The notes under the pieces: model-generated | The model's input: the letters and a program-made list of their open reading frames with translations, nothing else | What the model was told of the DNA's origin: nothing | The model's database searches: none | Program-made: the position numbers and the translations under genes | Part shown: positions 46,835 to 55,518 of the stretch, one piece after another | Position numbering within the stretch: the first letter of the stretch is position 1 | How the letters are laid out: each line of letters begins with the position of its first letter | NCBI RefSeq assembly: GCF_004519335.1 | Contig: NZ_SOZD01000002.1 | Span: forward strand, 744,001-808,000 | Length of the DNA: 64,000 nt | Direction of reading: 5' to 3' | Source: Jiella endophytica | GTDB lineage: Bacteria; Pseudomonadota; Alphaproteobacteria; Rhizobiales; Rhizobiaceae

Positions 46835-47320
46835 ATGCCTCTCGTCTCGCCCTTCTCGCAGGACCCGCTGATCGATGGCCGCCAGTCGGATCGCGCGATG
46901 ATGGTGCGCCGCGGGGTGCAGCGGCTGATGCAGTCGCTGCGGGTGGCGATGCTGCCGGAAATGCCGCTGGATTCCGGCCGCAGGGCAGATCTCGTCTGCC
47001 TGTCCGACAAAGGCGAGATTGCCATCATCGAGATCAAGACTTCGGTCCAGGATTTCCGCGTCGACCAGAAATGGCCGGTCTACCGGATGCATTGCGACCG
47101 GCTCTATTTCGCCACCCATCCGGGCGTCCCGCTCGAGATCTTCCCGGAGGCCTACGGCCTGATCGTCTCGGACGGCTACGGGGCGGAGATGCTGCGGGAG
47201 GCGCCGCTGGAGCGGCTAGCCCCGGCGACGCGCAAGGCGATGACGCTGAAATTCGCGCGGCTCTCGGCCAACCGGCTGCTGCAGGCCGAGTGGGCCGCCA
47301 ATCCGGCGCCGATGGAGTGA
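46835..47320 (+). CDS. mmcB: MmcB family DNA repair protein
   Basis: A 161-residue PD-(D/E)xK nuclease-fold protein of the MmcB family, linked in Caulobacter to DNA damage resistance. The active-site region has DLVCLSDKGEIAIIEIKTSV, with Asp, Glu and Lys in the expected order, and the C-terminal LAPATRKAMTLKFARLSANR. ATG at 46835 gives a normal-length protein; further upstream in-frame sequence is not conserved-looking. It converges with pheT; an 87-base gap with a GC hairpin (47367-47391) separates them. Confidence 0.85.
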   Translation: MPLVSPFSQDPLIDGRQSDRAMMVRRGVQRLMQSLRVAMLPEMPLDSGRRADLVCLSDKGEIAIIEIKTSVQDFRVDQKWPVYRMHCDRLYFATHPGVPLEIFPEAYGLIVSDGYGAEMLREAPLERLAPATRKAMTLKFARLSANRLLQAEWAANPAPME

Positions 47321-47366
47321 CGCCGGCAGATCGCCGGATCGGCGCCGGTCTCGGCTGAAGATCGGC

Positions 47367-47391
47367 GGACCGGCCGCAGGACGGCCGGACC
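47367..47391. terminator. GC hairpin between convergent mmcB and pheT
   Basis: Arms GGACCGGCCG and CGGCCGGACC with a five-base loop form a stem with one mismatch in the 87-base convergent gap. Neither side has a clear T-run, so any termination would be weak or Rho-assisted. Confidence 0.35.
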
Positions 47392-47407
47392 GGGCGCTTG
47401 GGGCAGA

Positions 47408-49822
47408 TCATCCGCGCAGCGTGGCGCCGGTGGCCTTCTGAACGCCGGCGACGATCTTCGCCGATACCGCCTCCAGCTCGTCCTCGGTCAGCGTGCGCTC
47501 GCTCGGCGCCAGGGTCACCTCGATGGCGACCGACTTCTTCGCCTCGCCGAGTGCCGAGCCGGCGAAGACGTCGAAGACCCGCACTTCCCTGACCAGCGCC
47601 TTGTCGGCGCCTTCTGCCGCCTTGACGATCCGCCCTGCCTCGACCGCCTCGTCGACGACGAAGGCAAAGTCGCGCCGCACCGGCTGGAACGGCGACAGGG
47701 TCAGAACCGGTTTCGTCCGCGTCGGCTTCTTCTTCGGCTCCGGAACCCGGTCGAGGAAAACCTCGAAGCCGCAAAGCGGCCCGGAAACATCGAGCGTCTT
47801 CAGGACACGCGGATGGAACTCGCCGAATTCGGCGATAACCACCTTCGGACCGAGCTTGATGCGGCCGGACCGGCCGGGATGGTACCAGTCGCTCGCCGGT
47901 GCTTCGATCATCAGTTTCTCGGCCGGGAAACCGACCGCCTCGAGCACGGCGAAGGCGTCGGCCTTGGCATCGAAGACGCTCACTGCCGCGGCGTTGCCTG
48001 ACCAGAAGCGGCCGGGCCCCTCCATGCCGGCGGTGCCGCGACGAATGCCGCCAGCGACGCGCTTCTGGCCCTCGGGCGTATCGGACAGGTAGACCCCCGC
48101 TACCTCGAACAGCGCCGTGTCGCCATAGCCGCGCGCAGTGTTGCGGCGGGCGGCGGCGATCAGGCCCGGCAGCAGCGAGGGGCGCATGTCGGAAAGATCG
48201 GCGGAGATCGGATTGGCGAGCTTCAGGGCCGCGTCGCCGCCGCCGAAGGCCTTGGCCTCGCTCTCGGAGACGAAGCTGTAGGACACGCATTCGACCATGC
48301 CCCTGGCGGCCAGTGCCCGCCGTGCCGCCCGGTCGCGGATCTGCGCCGTGGTGAGGATGCGTGCATTGACCGAGGCGTGCGAAGGCAGCGGCGCCGGCGC
48401 GATTTCGTCGACGCCGTGGAGCCGCATCACCTCCTCGACGAGATCGGCCTTGCCGTCGGCATCCGGGCGCCAGCTCGGCACGGTGCAGGCGAGCGCTTCC
48501 CCCTGGCGCTGCGGCGAAAAGCCGAGGACCGAGAGAATGCGCTCCTGCTCCGCCGGATCGATCGCAAGGCCGGTCAGGCGCTCGAACTCGCTGACAGGAA
48601 GCACGATCTCCTTCGGCTCGAACGGCCTGACGCCCTCGACGACGCGCTTCGAGGCAGTGCCACCGCAAAGATCGAGGATCATCTGCGTGGCGAGATCGAG
48701 CCCGGGCTCCATGAAGGCGGGGTCGACCCCGCGCTCGAACCGGTAACGCGCATCGGTGATGATGCCGAGGGAGCGGCCGGTACGGGCGATGTCGAGCGGC
48801 TCCCAGAGCGCCGATTCGATCAGCACCTCGGTGGTCGTCTCGTCACAGCCGGAATGCTCGCCGCCCATGATGCCGGCGATCGATTTAACGCCGTTGTCGT
48901 CGGCAATGACGCAGGTTCCGGCCGCAAGCGTGTATTCGCGCTGGTCGAGGGCGAGGATCGTCTCGCCTTCAACGGCATCGCGCACCCGCAGGGCGCCGGC
49001 GACCTTGGCGGCATCGAAGACATGCAGCGGCCGGCCACGATCGAAGGTGACGTAGTTGGTGACGTCGACGAGGGCGTTGATCGGGCGAAGGCCGATCGCC
49101 TTCAGCCGCTTCTGCAGCCATTCCGGCGACGCGCCGTTGCTGACGCCGGAGATACGGCGGAGCGCGAAGCCGAGGCAGGTGGCGCTCGTCACGTCCAGCG
49201 CCACACCGACATCGCCCGCGCCTTCGATGCGCGACACTTCCGGCGTCTTCAGCCTGCCGAGGCCGGACGCCGCGAGGTCGCGGGCAATGCCGGAGACGCC
49301 CGTCGCGTCCGGGTGGTTGGGCGTCAGATTGATCTCGATCACCGGGTCGATCAGATCCGCATAGTCGGCATAGCGCGTCCCGACCGGGGCGTCGGCCGGC
49401 AGATCGATGATCCCGTCATGCTCCTCGGAAAGCTCGAGCTCGCGCTCCGAACACATCATGCCGAAGGATTTGACGCCGCGGATCTTGCCGACGGCGAGTG
49501 TCGTATCGATGCCCGGGACATAGGTCCCCGGCAGTGCGAGCACGCCGACGAGGCCCTCGCGGGCGTTCGGCGCGCCGCAGACGATCTGCAGCGGCTTGCC
49601 GTCATTGACGTCGGGGCCGGCATCGACGGAGAGCAACCTCAGACGATCGGCGTCCGGATGCTGGACCGCCGACAGGACGCGGGCGATGCGGAACGGCTCG
49701 AACACCGCCCGATCATCGACGGCTTCGACCTCGAGGCCGATCATCGTCAGCCTTTCGCAGATTTCGGCAAGGTTCGCCTCGGTCTCGAGATGATCCTTCA
49801 GCCAGGAGAGTGTGAACTTCAT
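47408..49822 (-). CDS. pheT: Phenylalanine--tRNA ligase beta subunit
   Basis: An 804-residue class II synthetase subunit. Domains in order: tRNA-binding EMAP-type domain ([15 protein letters not shown], near residues 75-90), B3/B4 editing domain, B5 domain with [17 protein letters not shown], and the C-terminal FDX-ACB anticodon-binding domain ([20 protein letters not shown]). Length is normal. It forms an alpha2-beta2 enzyme with PheS, but here it lies 1.4 kb downstream of pheS, separated by GFA, HEPN and an unknown gene. All read leftwards and may share the attenuated transcript. Confidence 0.98.
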   Translation of the reverse strand: MKFTLSWLKDHLETEANLAEICERLTMIGLEVEAVDDRAVFEPFRIARVLSAVQHPDADRLRLLSVDAGPDVNDGKPLQIVCGAPNAREGLVGVLALPGTYVPGIDTTLAVGKIRGVKSFGMMCSERELELSEEHDGIIDLPADAPVGTRYADYADLIDPVIEINLTPNHPDATGVSGIARDLAASGLGRLKTPEVSRIEGAGDVGVALDVTSATCLGFALRRISGVSNGASPEWLQKRLKAIGLRPINALVDVTNYVTFDRGRPLHVFDAAKVAGALRVRDAVEGETILALDQREYTLAAGTCVIADDNGVKSIAGIMGGEHSGCDETTTEVLIESALWEPLDIARTGRSLGIITDARYRFERGVDPAFMEPGLDLATQMILDLCGGTASKRVVEGVRPFEPKEIVLPVSEFERLTGLAIDPAEQERILSVLGFSPQRQGEALACTVPSWRPDADGKADLVEEVMRLHGVDEIAPAPLPSHASVNARILTTAQIRDRAARRALAARGMVECVSYSFVSESEAKAFGGGDAALKLANPISADLSDMRPSLLPGLIAAARRNTARGYGDTALFEVAGVYLSDTPEGQKRVAGGIRRGTAGMEGPGRFWSGNAAAVSVFDAKADAFAVLEAVGFPAEKLMIEAPASDWYHPGRSGRIKLGPKVVIAEFGEFHPRVLKTLDVSGPLCGFEVFLDRVPEPKKKPTRTKPVLTLSPFQPVRRDFAFVVDEAVEAGRIVKAAEGADKALVREVRVFDVFAGSALGEAKKSVAIEVTLAPSERTLTEDELEAVSAKIVAGVQKATGATLRG

Positions 49823-49933
49823 CTTGTCCCGCGTCGTCTCGTTGGATGCGGCCGGATGGGCCGCGAAGAGTTGGTCTTGCGCGCTTTCGGATCCCGGCTC
49901 GTCGGGACGGGCAGGAAGCGCATGTGGTGGCTG

Positions 49934-50353
49934 TCAGGGCCTCGGCACGGCGCCACCCTCGCTGGCGGGCAGGTCGACCGAGATGCAGGCGAAAGGCAGC
50001 GCCTCGCCGGCAAAGGCCTGAAGCGTCGGTTCGAAGCGATGCGGCTCGTCCATGGCGCCAAGGACGACATAGATCTTGTCCGGCAGCCGCTCGTCATAAT
50101 AGGCGACCGGCGCGCCGCAGGTCGCGCAGAAGGATCTTGCCACCGGGGCCCTGCCATAGCGCCAACCCTCCTCGCCCTCGAAGACGACCTCGCTGCGATC
50201 GAACCCGACAAAGGCCAGGAACGGCGCCCCGGACGCCCGGCGGCAATCCTCGCAATGGCAGATCGTCGAGACATGCGGATCCGCCGCAGCCGTGAACCGC
50301 ACGGCGCCGCAACGGCAGCCGCCGCTATGAAGAGGGGAGTTGCCATGGCTCAT
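49934..50353 (-). CDS. GFA family zinc protein
   Basis: A 139-residue member of the glutathione-dependent formaldehyde-activating (GFA) family. Zinc-binding Cys pairs are visible in GGCRCGAVRF, CHCEDCRR and FCATCG. ATG 50351-50353 begins directly before the first Cys cluster. Family members bind small adducts of glutathione or have unknown roles. It lies 39 bases after the HEPN gene and 111 bases before pheT, read in the same direction. Confidence 0.9.
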   Translation of the reverse strand: MSHGNSPLHSGGCRCGAVRFTAAADPHVSTICHCEDCRRASGAPFLAFVGFDRSEVVFEGEEGWRYGRAPVARSFCATCGAPVAYYDERLPDKIYVVLGAMDEPHRFEPTLQAFAGEALPFACISVDLPASEGGAVPRP

Positions 50354-50392
50354 GGGCTCGTTCCGATTTGCGCCGCTCTGTCGCATGCGAAG

Positions 50393-50848
50393 CTATTCCT
50401 GCCTTACTCGAAACAGCAGGCACACGGCGAGTTTGCGCTTTTCTTCGTCACCGAGAGAGCGCAGAGCAGCGATGACGTTTCGCGCCTGGGCGATGAGATC
50501 GGCGGCTTGGGTCGAGGGGAAGAGCGACGGCTCATTGGGAAGGTAGTCAGCCCGGTTGCGCTCGACCTGAAGCTGAACGACGGACTGGCCGATGATCCGA
50601 AACCTTGCGTCATCCTTCAGCGGGAGCTGCAGAAAAACACTCTTGAGAGGGCCGTGATCGAGCGAACGGTAGGTGCGGACATACTCCCAGCTGTCGGAGC
50701 TCACGTCAGGCAGCAAGCTCTTGCTCGCAAGTTCGGCCAAGGCATGAAAAACCGCGTAGTAGGTCGCACTGACGGCCCGGCGCCGTGAGGCAGGGTTCTG
50801 ACTATCGCGGAGCAAGGCCTCCGCGGTGAGAAGCAGTTCATCGATCAT
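50393..50848 (-). CDS. HEPN-domain protein (putative RNase toxin)
   Basis: A 151-residue all-helical protein with the HEPN signature: AVSATYYAVFHALAELASKS and, further on, VERNRADYLPNEPSLF, in the style of UPF0332/HEPN proteins. HEPN domains are often RNases and frequently act as toxins in two-gene modules or in defence. The canonical R-x4-6-H catalytic motif is not clear here, so activity is uncertain. It overlaps the end of the unknown gene at 50838-51161 by 11 bases, so the two are a coupled pair. Located between pheS and pheT. Confidence 0.72.
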   Translation of the reverse strand: MIDELLLTAEALLRDSQNPASRRRAVSATYYAVFHALAELASKSLLPDVSSDSWEYVRTYRSLDHGPLKSVFLQLPLKDDARFRIIGQSVVQLQVERNRADYLPNEPSLFPSTQAADLIAQARNVIAALRSLGDEEKRKLAVCLLFRVRQE

Positions 50849-51161
50849 CGTTCGAGCCGAAATCGCCAGCCGGAGCCACGCTGCCGGGCGCCGGCTCTGG
50901 CCGGCGATACGTCAGGAGCGCGAATCGTCTGTCTCCGCGATCGAGCAGCGCTCCCCAGACCTCGCCCCCCACATCGAGCATCGCGCGGCCCGATACCTGC
51001 CGGTCGACATCCACTGTCATCCTCAGAACCACATCCCCGTCGAAATCCTCCTCGGAACTGACGGTAACGCCGCGATAGCCGAACTCCTTCAGTCGCTCCC
51101 GCAAGATGGGATCAGCCATGCGACGGGCTTCATCGTCACTCAACTCGATGATCATCGACAT
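50838..51161 (-). CDS. Unknown partner of HEPN protein (possible antitoxin)
   Basis: A 107-residue protein of no known family. It starts with MSMIIELSDDEARRMADPIL, a short amphipathic helix, then a beta-rich centre (DVVLRMTVDVDRQVSGRAML) and an unstructured C-terminal tail. ATG 51159-51161 has AGGAG seven bases upstream, a strong ribosome site. Its end overlaps the HEPN start by 11 bases. Small antitoxin-like genes precede HEPN toxins in known modules, so an antitoxin role is suggested by position only. It lies 60 bases after pheS. Confidence 0.65.
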   Translation of the reverse strand: MSMIIELSDDEARRMADPILRERLKEFGYRGVTVSSEEDFDGDVVLRMTVDVDRQVSGRAMLDVGGEVWGALLDRGDRRFALLTYRRPEPAPGSVAPAGDFGSNDDR

Positions 51162-51221
51162 CGCGTTTCTCCTCTCCGCGCCCCAGCCTCTCAAACCGGC
51201 CGCGCGCGGTCACTCACCCAT

Positions 51222-52307
51222 TCAACCCTGGCTCAACCCTCCGAACAATGTCGGCATGTCGAGCGGGCGAAAGCCGTAATGTTCGAGCCAGCGGATATCG
51301 GCGTCGAAGAAGGCGCGAAGATCGGGCATGCCGTATTTCAGCATGGCGATGCGGTCGATCCCCATTCCCCAGGCAAAGCCCTGATAGACGTCCGGGTCGA
51401 GGCCGACACCCCTGAGGACGTTCGGATGGACCATGCCGCAGCCGAGGATCTCCATCCAGTCGTCGCCTTCGCCGAAGCGAACCTCGGCGCCTGACCGGTC
51501 GCACTGGATGTCCACCTCGAGGGACGGCTCGGTGAAGGGGAAGAAGGACGGGCGGAACCGCATCTTCACCTGCGGCACCTCGAAGAACGCCTTGCAGAAC
51601 TCCTCCAGCACCCACTTCATGTTGGCGATGGTGGAGGTCTTGTCGACCACGAGACCCTCCACCTGATGGAACATCGGCGTGTGGGTCGCATCGGAATCCT
51701 GCCGGTAGGTCTTGCCCGGAATGACGATGCGGATCGGCGGCTGCTGCGCCTCCATCGTGCGGATCTGCACCGGAGAGGTGTGGGTGCGCAGCACCTTGCG
51801 CTCGCCCTTGTCGTCGGGTGCGAGGAAGAAGGTGTCGTGCATCTCGCGGGCGGGATGGCCCTCGGGGAAATTCAGCGCGGTGAAATTATAGTGGTCGGTC
51901 TCGATGTCCGGCCCTTCGGCGATCGAAAAGCCCATATCGGCAAAGATCGCGGTGATCTCGTCGATCACCTGGGAGATCGGATGGATCCGGCCCCGCGCCG
52001 CGGCGCCCTGGCGCACCGGCAGCGTGACGTCCACCCGCTCGGCCCGAAGTCTTTCGGCGATCGCCTTTTCGACAAGCTCTTCGCGCTTGGCGGTGATCGC
52101 GTTCTGCACCCGGTCGCGCAGGCCGTTGAGGCGCGGTCCGGCCTCCCTGCGCTCATCGGGGCTCATTTTGCCGAGCCCCTTCATCATCTCGGAGATCCGG
52201 CCCTTCTTGCCGAGCTCGGCAATGCGGATCGCCTCGAGGTCCGCCTCGTTCGCGGCCCCGTCGATCGCGGCAAGAAGCTCGCCCCCCAGCGCTTCGGTAT
52301 CGCTCAC
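51222..52307 (-). CDS. pheS: Phenylalanine--tRNA ligase alpha subunit
   Basis: A 361-residue class II synthetase subunit that activates phenylalanine and charges tRNA-Phe. An N-terminal coiled coil ([20 protein letters not shown]) is followed by the catalytic domain with [42 protein letters not shown] and [18 protein letters not shown]. It is preceded by a leader peptide and attenuator (52363-52434), so expression should respond to charged tRNA-Phe. It is followed not by pheT but by a HEPN module. Confidence 0.98.
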   Translation of the reverse strand: MSDTEALGGELLAAIDGAANEADLEAIRIAELGKKGRISEMMKGLGKMSPDERREAGPRLNGLRDRVQNAITAKREELVEKAIAERLRAERVDVTLPVRQGAAARGRIHPISQVIDEITAIFADMGFSIAEGPDIETDHYNFTALNFPEGHPAREMHDTFFLAPDDKGERKVLRTHTSPVQIRTMEAQQPPIRIVIPGKTYRQDSDATHTPMFHQVEGLVVDKTSTIANMKWVLEEFCKAFFEVPQVKMRFRPSFFPFTEPSLEVDIQCDRSGAEVRFGEGDDWMEILGCGMVHPNVLRGVGLDPDVYQGFAWGMGIDRIAMLKYGMPDLRAFFDADIRWLEHYGFRPLDMPTLFGGLSQG

Positions 52308-52362
52308 CAGTCACCTCTTCTTTTTGCAACGCGCCCTGCCTTCGCACGGCAGGAAAGCGGCG

Positions 52363-52434
52363 TCATGACAAAAAAAGGCCCGCTGCGGCGTCCGCGCGGG
52401 CCTTTCCTCGATTAAAAAACTTCGTCCTGGGCAT
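52363..52434 (-). CDS. Phe leader peptide upstream of pheS
   Basis: A 23-codon frame from ATG 52432-52434 to TGA 52363-52365. It begins MPRTKFFNRGK, with two adjacent Phe codons (TTTTTT) placed before the attenuator hairpin and a third Phe near the end. Ribosome stalling at the Phe codons when charged tRNA-Phe is scarce would change RNA folding and allow transcription into pheS. Phe-leader control of pheST is known in proteobacteria; the identification here rests on the Phe codons and the position. Confidence 0.75.
   Translation of the reverse strand: MPRTKFFNRGKARADAAAGLFLS
52370..52402 (-). terminator. Attenuator/terminator between rplT and pheS
   Basis: On the minus strand a GC hairpin (arms 52396-52402 with inner pairing, and 52377-52383) is followed by seven T residues (52370-52376 complement). 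This is a textbook Rho-independent terminator. It lies inside the leader-peptide frame and 63 bases upstream of pheS, so it probably works as the Phe attenuator rather than a plain terminator for rplT. Confidence 0.82.
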
Positions 52435-52441
52435 AACCCGT

Positions 52442-52465
52442 CCGAAAGGTCGATCGACCTTTCGG
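52442..52465. promoter_or_regulatory. Perfect 24-base palindrome after rplT
   Basis: The 24 bases between the rplT stop and the leader-peptide start are a perfect palindrome with the half-site CCGAAAGGTCGA. As RNA it would form a 10-12 base-pair hairpin with little loop; as DNA it could bind a dimeric protein. It may be part of the pheS leader folding, a 3' stem protecting rpmI-rplT mRNA, or an operator. Confidence 0.6.
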
Positions 52466-52474
52466 TATCATGCG

Positions 52475-52894
52475 TCAGGCCGCGCGCTTTTCTCCGACCG
52501 CCCGCTCATAGGCGTTCGGAAACTCGCCGTCCTTCAGATAGGCGAGCGCCGTCTTAGCGGATTCGCAGAGCGCCGCGAAGGCCTCCGGCTCGTGGATCGC
52601 GATGTCCGACAGGACCTTGCGATCGACCTCGATGCCGGCCTTGTTCAGGCCGTCGATGAAGCGGCCATAGGTCAGGCCGTGCTCGCGGACGGCAGCGTTG
52701 ATGCGCTGGATCCAGAGGGCCCGGAAATTCCGCTTCTTCACCTTGCGGTCGCGGGTCGCATACTGCTTCGAGCGGTCGACGGCGGCCTTGGCGGTGCGGA
52801 TAGTGTTCTTGCGGCGGCCGTAGAAACCCTTGGCCTGCTTCAGAACCTTCTTGTGCTTGGCGTGGGCGGTAACGCCCCTCTTCACGCGTGCCAT
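52475..52894 (-). CDS. rplT: 50S ribosomal protein L20
   Basis: A 139-residue basic protein with the L20 signature [20 protein letters not shown] and [19 protein letters not shown]. It binds 23S rRNA early in large-subunit assembly. A C-terminal tail of about 18 residues is longer than in E. coli but common in rhizobia. It follows rpmI by 45 bases; infC, which often begins this operon, is not adjacent. Downstream is the pheS leader. Confidence 0.98.
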   Translation of the reverse strand: MARVKRGVTAHAKHKKVLKQAKGFYGRRKNTIRTAKAAVDRSKQYATRDRKVKKRNFRALWIQRINAAVREHGLTYGRFIDGLNKAGIEVDRKVLSDIAIHEPEAFAALCESAKTALAYLKDGEFPNAYERAVGEKRAA

Positions 52895-52939
52895 GATCTA
52901 AACTCCTGAAATGTCTTCAAATGCCTGGCGACGCGCGGC

Positions 52940-53140
52940 TCAGCGGTCGTAGGGCATGTAGGTCTTGACGATCCGCTCGTCGGGCTTCGACAGGATCATC
53001 GTGCCGCGCGCGTCGCGAATGAAGTCGTTGGAGCGTTTGATCATGCCATGGCGCTTGCCTGCGGCTCCCGCCTTGACGTGGCCGTTGGCCGTCATCCTGA
53101 AGCGCTTCTTGGCGCTCGACTTGGTCTTCATCTTGGGCAT
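52940..53140 (-). CDS. rpmI: 50S ribosomal protein L35
   Basis: A 66-residue highly basic protein, [20 protein letters not shown] at the start, the L35 signature. ATG 53138-53140 has GGAG just upstream; a longer in-frame start is not L35-like. It begins the rpmI-rplT-(leader)-pheS transcription unit. The promoter should lie within the 289 bases to the divergent trpS gene. Confidence 0.97.
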   Translation of the reverse strand: MPKMKTKSSAKKRFRMTANGHVKAGAAGKRHGMIKRSNDFIRDARGTMILSKPDERIVKTYMPYDR

Positions 53141-53429
53141 TTTGCTCTCCTTCAAGGGATCGCGACGCGGGCCCGGACCGTCTCGCGGCGGCCTCGAACG
53201 CACCTTCGGGGAAGGGATTGTCGCGAACAGCATTTAGAGCCGCCACGGCATGCCCTGCCGGCCGGCTCTTGTCTGAACGGTCGGTCTCTTACGCGAGCGG
53301 GCGAAAAGACGCAAGATCCCTCCCGACACTCGGCCTGCCGACCGGCGAGGCGGGTGCGGCGCTTGATCGGCGCTCCACCCTCCGCCATAAGGCCGGCAAC
53401 ACAGTGAAGCGTCCTCCCGGAGCCGCCCT

Positions 53430-54494
53430 ATGAGCGCATTCTCCCCCCGCGTCTTTTCCGGCGTGCAGCCGACCGGAAACCTGCATCTCGGCAATTATCT
53501 CGGTGCGATCCGGAAGTTCGTCGCGCTGCAGGAAAGCCAAGACTGCATCTATTGCGTCGTCGACCTCCACGCGATCACCGCCCAGCTCGTCCATGACGAC
53601 TTGAAGAGCCAGATTCGCTCGATCACTGCGGCATTCCTCGCCGCAGGCATCGATCCGAAGCGTCACATCGTCTTCAACCAGAGCCGCGTCTCCGGCCATG
53701 CGGAACTGGCCTGGATCTTCAACTGCGTCGCCCGCATCGGCTGGATGAACCGGATGACCCAGTTCAAGGAGAAGGCCGGCAAGGACCGCGAGAACGCCTC
53801 GCTCGGGCTCCTTGCCTATCCGAGCCTGATGGCGGCGGACATCCTGCTCTACCGGGCGACCCACGTTCCCGTCGGCGACGACCAGAAGCAGCATCTGGAG
53901 CTGACCCGCGACATCGCCATCAAGTTCAACAACGACTTTTCGGGTCGCATTGCCGCGGCCGGTCTCGGCACCGAGATCGCCATGGGCGAAGAAACGGTGA
54001 ATGGCTATTTCCCGATCACCGAGCCGCTGATCGGCGGCGAGGCCACCCGGGTGATGAGCCTCAAGGACGGATCGAAGAAGATGTCGAAATCCGACCCGTC
54101 GGATCTCTCGCGCATCAATCTGACCGACGACGCCGAGCAGATCGCCCGCAAGATCAAGAAGGCCAAGACCGATCCGAACGCCCTGCCCTCCGAGCCGAAG
54201 GGCCTCGAAGGCCGGGCCGAGGCCGACAATCTCGTCGGCATCTACGCGGCGCTGGCCGATCTCAGCAAAGCCGACGTGCTGAAGGATTTCGGCGGCCGGC
54301 AGTTCTCGGAGTTCAAGCCGGTGCTTGCCGAACTCGCGGTGGAAAAGCTTTCGCCGATCAATGCCGAGATGCGCCGGCTGATCGACGATCCCGCCCATAT
54401 CGACGCGGTCCTCAAGGACGGCGGCGAGCGGGCAGGCGCCATCGCCGAAAAGACGATGGCGGACGTCAAGGAAATCATCGGCTTCCTGCAGTAG
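53430..54494 (+). CDS. trpS: Tryptophan--tRNA ligase
   Basis: A 354-residue class I synthetase. The HIGH-type motif is [13 protein letters not shown] and the KMSKS motif [10 protein letters not shown] is exact. Other landmarks are [11 protein letters not shown] and [19 protein letters not shown]. Length is normal for proteobacteria. It is divergent from rpmI and followed by the ribbon-helix-helix-like frame 76 bases later. Confidence 0.98.
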   Translation: MSAFSPRVFSGVQPTGNLHLGNYLGAIRKFVALQESQDCIYCVVDLHAITAQLVHDDLKSQIRSITAAFLAAGIDPKRHIVFNQSRVSGHAELAWIFNCVARIGWMNRMTQFKEKAGKDRENASLGLLAYPSLMAADILLYRATHVPVGDDQKQHLELTRDIAIKFNNDFSGRIAAAGLGTEIAMGEETVNGYFPITEPLIGGEATRVMSLKDGSKKMSKSDPSDLSRINLTDDAEQIARKIKKAKTDPNALPSEPKGLEGRAEADNLVGIYAALADLSKADVLKDFGGRQFSEFKPVLAELAVEKLSPINAEMRRLIDDPAHIDAVLKDGGERAGAIAEKTMADVKEIIGFLQ

Positions 54495-54570
54495 TCGGGC
54501 GAAAGCTCGCGAAATCATCGGCCTTCGGCTATCTTCCGGGAAAGTCGTCAGCTGTTGCGCGAGGGATGTG

Positions 54571-55173
54571 ATGGCCAAGGAATCGCTGACCGTGACCCTT
54601 TCGGGCGCCGCGGCGGAGAAGCTCCGCCGCCTGTCGGAGGCCTCCGGCCACGATCCCGCCGCCTATCTCGGTGTCATGCTGGACGAGCATTTCGTGGAAG
54701 ACATGGCCGAGATCGCCGAGCTGAAGCGGCGGATTGCCAGCGCGGACGCCGGAAACGTCGTTCCGCATGAAGGATCGGCGGACGCAGCCGCCTCGCCCCA
54801 CCTTGCCTCCACCCCCACTGCCCGCCATTTTACCGCTCATGGTTTCGAAACGACTCGGCCGGGAAGCCGGCGGCAAACGCAAGTTCCTGGCGATCATCGA
54901 CGGCACGCCCGAATGCGGCCGAGCGGCCTCCTATGCCGCGCACCGGGCCAAGGCGAGCGGCGGCAGCGCCGTCCTCCTCTACGTCATCGAGCCTGGCGAT
55001 TTTCAGCACTGGCTGGGCGTCGAGAAGCTGATGCGGGCCGAGGCCGAGGAGGAGGCCGAGAACAGTCTCGCCAAGGTCGCCGAGGATCTGCGCGAGATCG
55101 TCGGCATCGAACCCGAGACGGTGATCCGCGAGGGCAAGATCATCGAGGAGATCCACGCCCAGATCGAGGCTGA
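54571..55173 (+). CDS. Ribbon-helix-helix-like frame overlapping usp (end uncertain)
   Basis: ATG at 54571 opens a frame whose first ~65 residues look real: MAKESLTVTLSGAAAEKLRR resembles a ribbon-helix-helix start, followed by helical, acidic sequence (FVEDMAEIAELKRRIASAD). After about codon 70 the frame runs without a stop into the universal stress protein gene in a different phase, where it becomes Arg/Gly-rich shadow sequence. A real product would probably be about 65-80 residues; either the stop has been lost, or a sequencing or true frameshift joins it to the next gene. Regulator or antitoxin-like role is possible. Confidence 0.35.
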   Translation: MAKESLTVTLSGAAAEKLRRLSEASGHDPAAYLGVMLDEHFVEDMAEIAELKRRIASADAGNVVPHEGSADAAASPHLASTPTARHFTAHGFETTRPGSRRQTQVPGDHRRHARMRPSGLLCRAPGQGERRQRRPPLRHRAWRFSALAGRREADAGRGRGGGREQSRQGRRGSARDRRHRTRDGDPRGQDHRGDPRPDRG

Positions 55174-55330
55174 TCGGGAGATCGCCATCCTCGTGCTCGC
55201 AGCCGGCGAGGCCGGCGAAGGCCCCGGACCGCTGGTCTCGGCGGTCGCCGGCAAGGGCGCGGCCTTTCCGATCCCGGTGACGATTGTTCCGGCGTCGCTG
55301 ACCGACGATGAGATCGTCAGCCTCTGCTGA
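54839..55330 (+). CDS. Universal stress protein family
   Basis: A 163-residue protein with the Usp fold: KFLAIIDGTPECGRAASYAA at the N-terminus, an amphipathic middle (EAEEEAENSLAKVAEDLREI) and IAILVLAAGEAGEGPGPLVS near the ATP-site end. ATG 54839 was chosen because the upstream in-frame codons give only Pro-rich low-complexity sequence. The ATP-binding G-x2-G-x9-G is only partly recognisable. It follows trpS and precedes the NifU-like gene. Function unknown; family call is good. Confidence 0.8.
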   Translation: MVSKRLGREAGGKRKFLAIIDGTPECGRAASYAAHRAKASGGSAVLLYVIEPGDFQHWLGVEKLMRAEAEEEAENSLAKVAEDLREIVGIEPETVIREGKIIEEIHAQIEADREIAILVLAAGEAGEGPGPLVSAVAGKGAAFPIPVTIVPASLTDDEIVSLC

Positions 55331-55466
55331 AGGCTGCAGTCGAGCGCCGGAGGCTTGTGGCAATGGGCAACACACCGTTCGGCCGTCCGAAAGGTCGCTT
55401 CGGTCCCGCTGACATAGCCAGCGCAACACACCATCTGTTGCGGCAGAGGCGGCGAGCCGGTAAGAT

Positions 55467-55481
55467 TTAGAAGAATTCCAA
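55467..55481 (+). promoter_or_regulatory. Candidate Irr/ICE box upstream of NifU-like gene
   Basis: TTAGAAGAATTCCAA is an imperfect inverted repeat that differs at one arm position from the iron control element TTAGAA-N3-TTCTAA bound by Irr in rhizobia. It lies 37 bases upstream of the NifU-like start, in an otherwise GC-rich gap. NifU-like Fe-S carriers are among the reported Irr targets in rhizobia as I recall. Binding here is inference. Confidence 0.5.
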
Positions 55482-55518
55482 GAACCGGCGCAAGGACGGC
55501 CGGTGAGAGGCAAAGACG

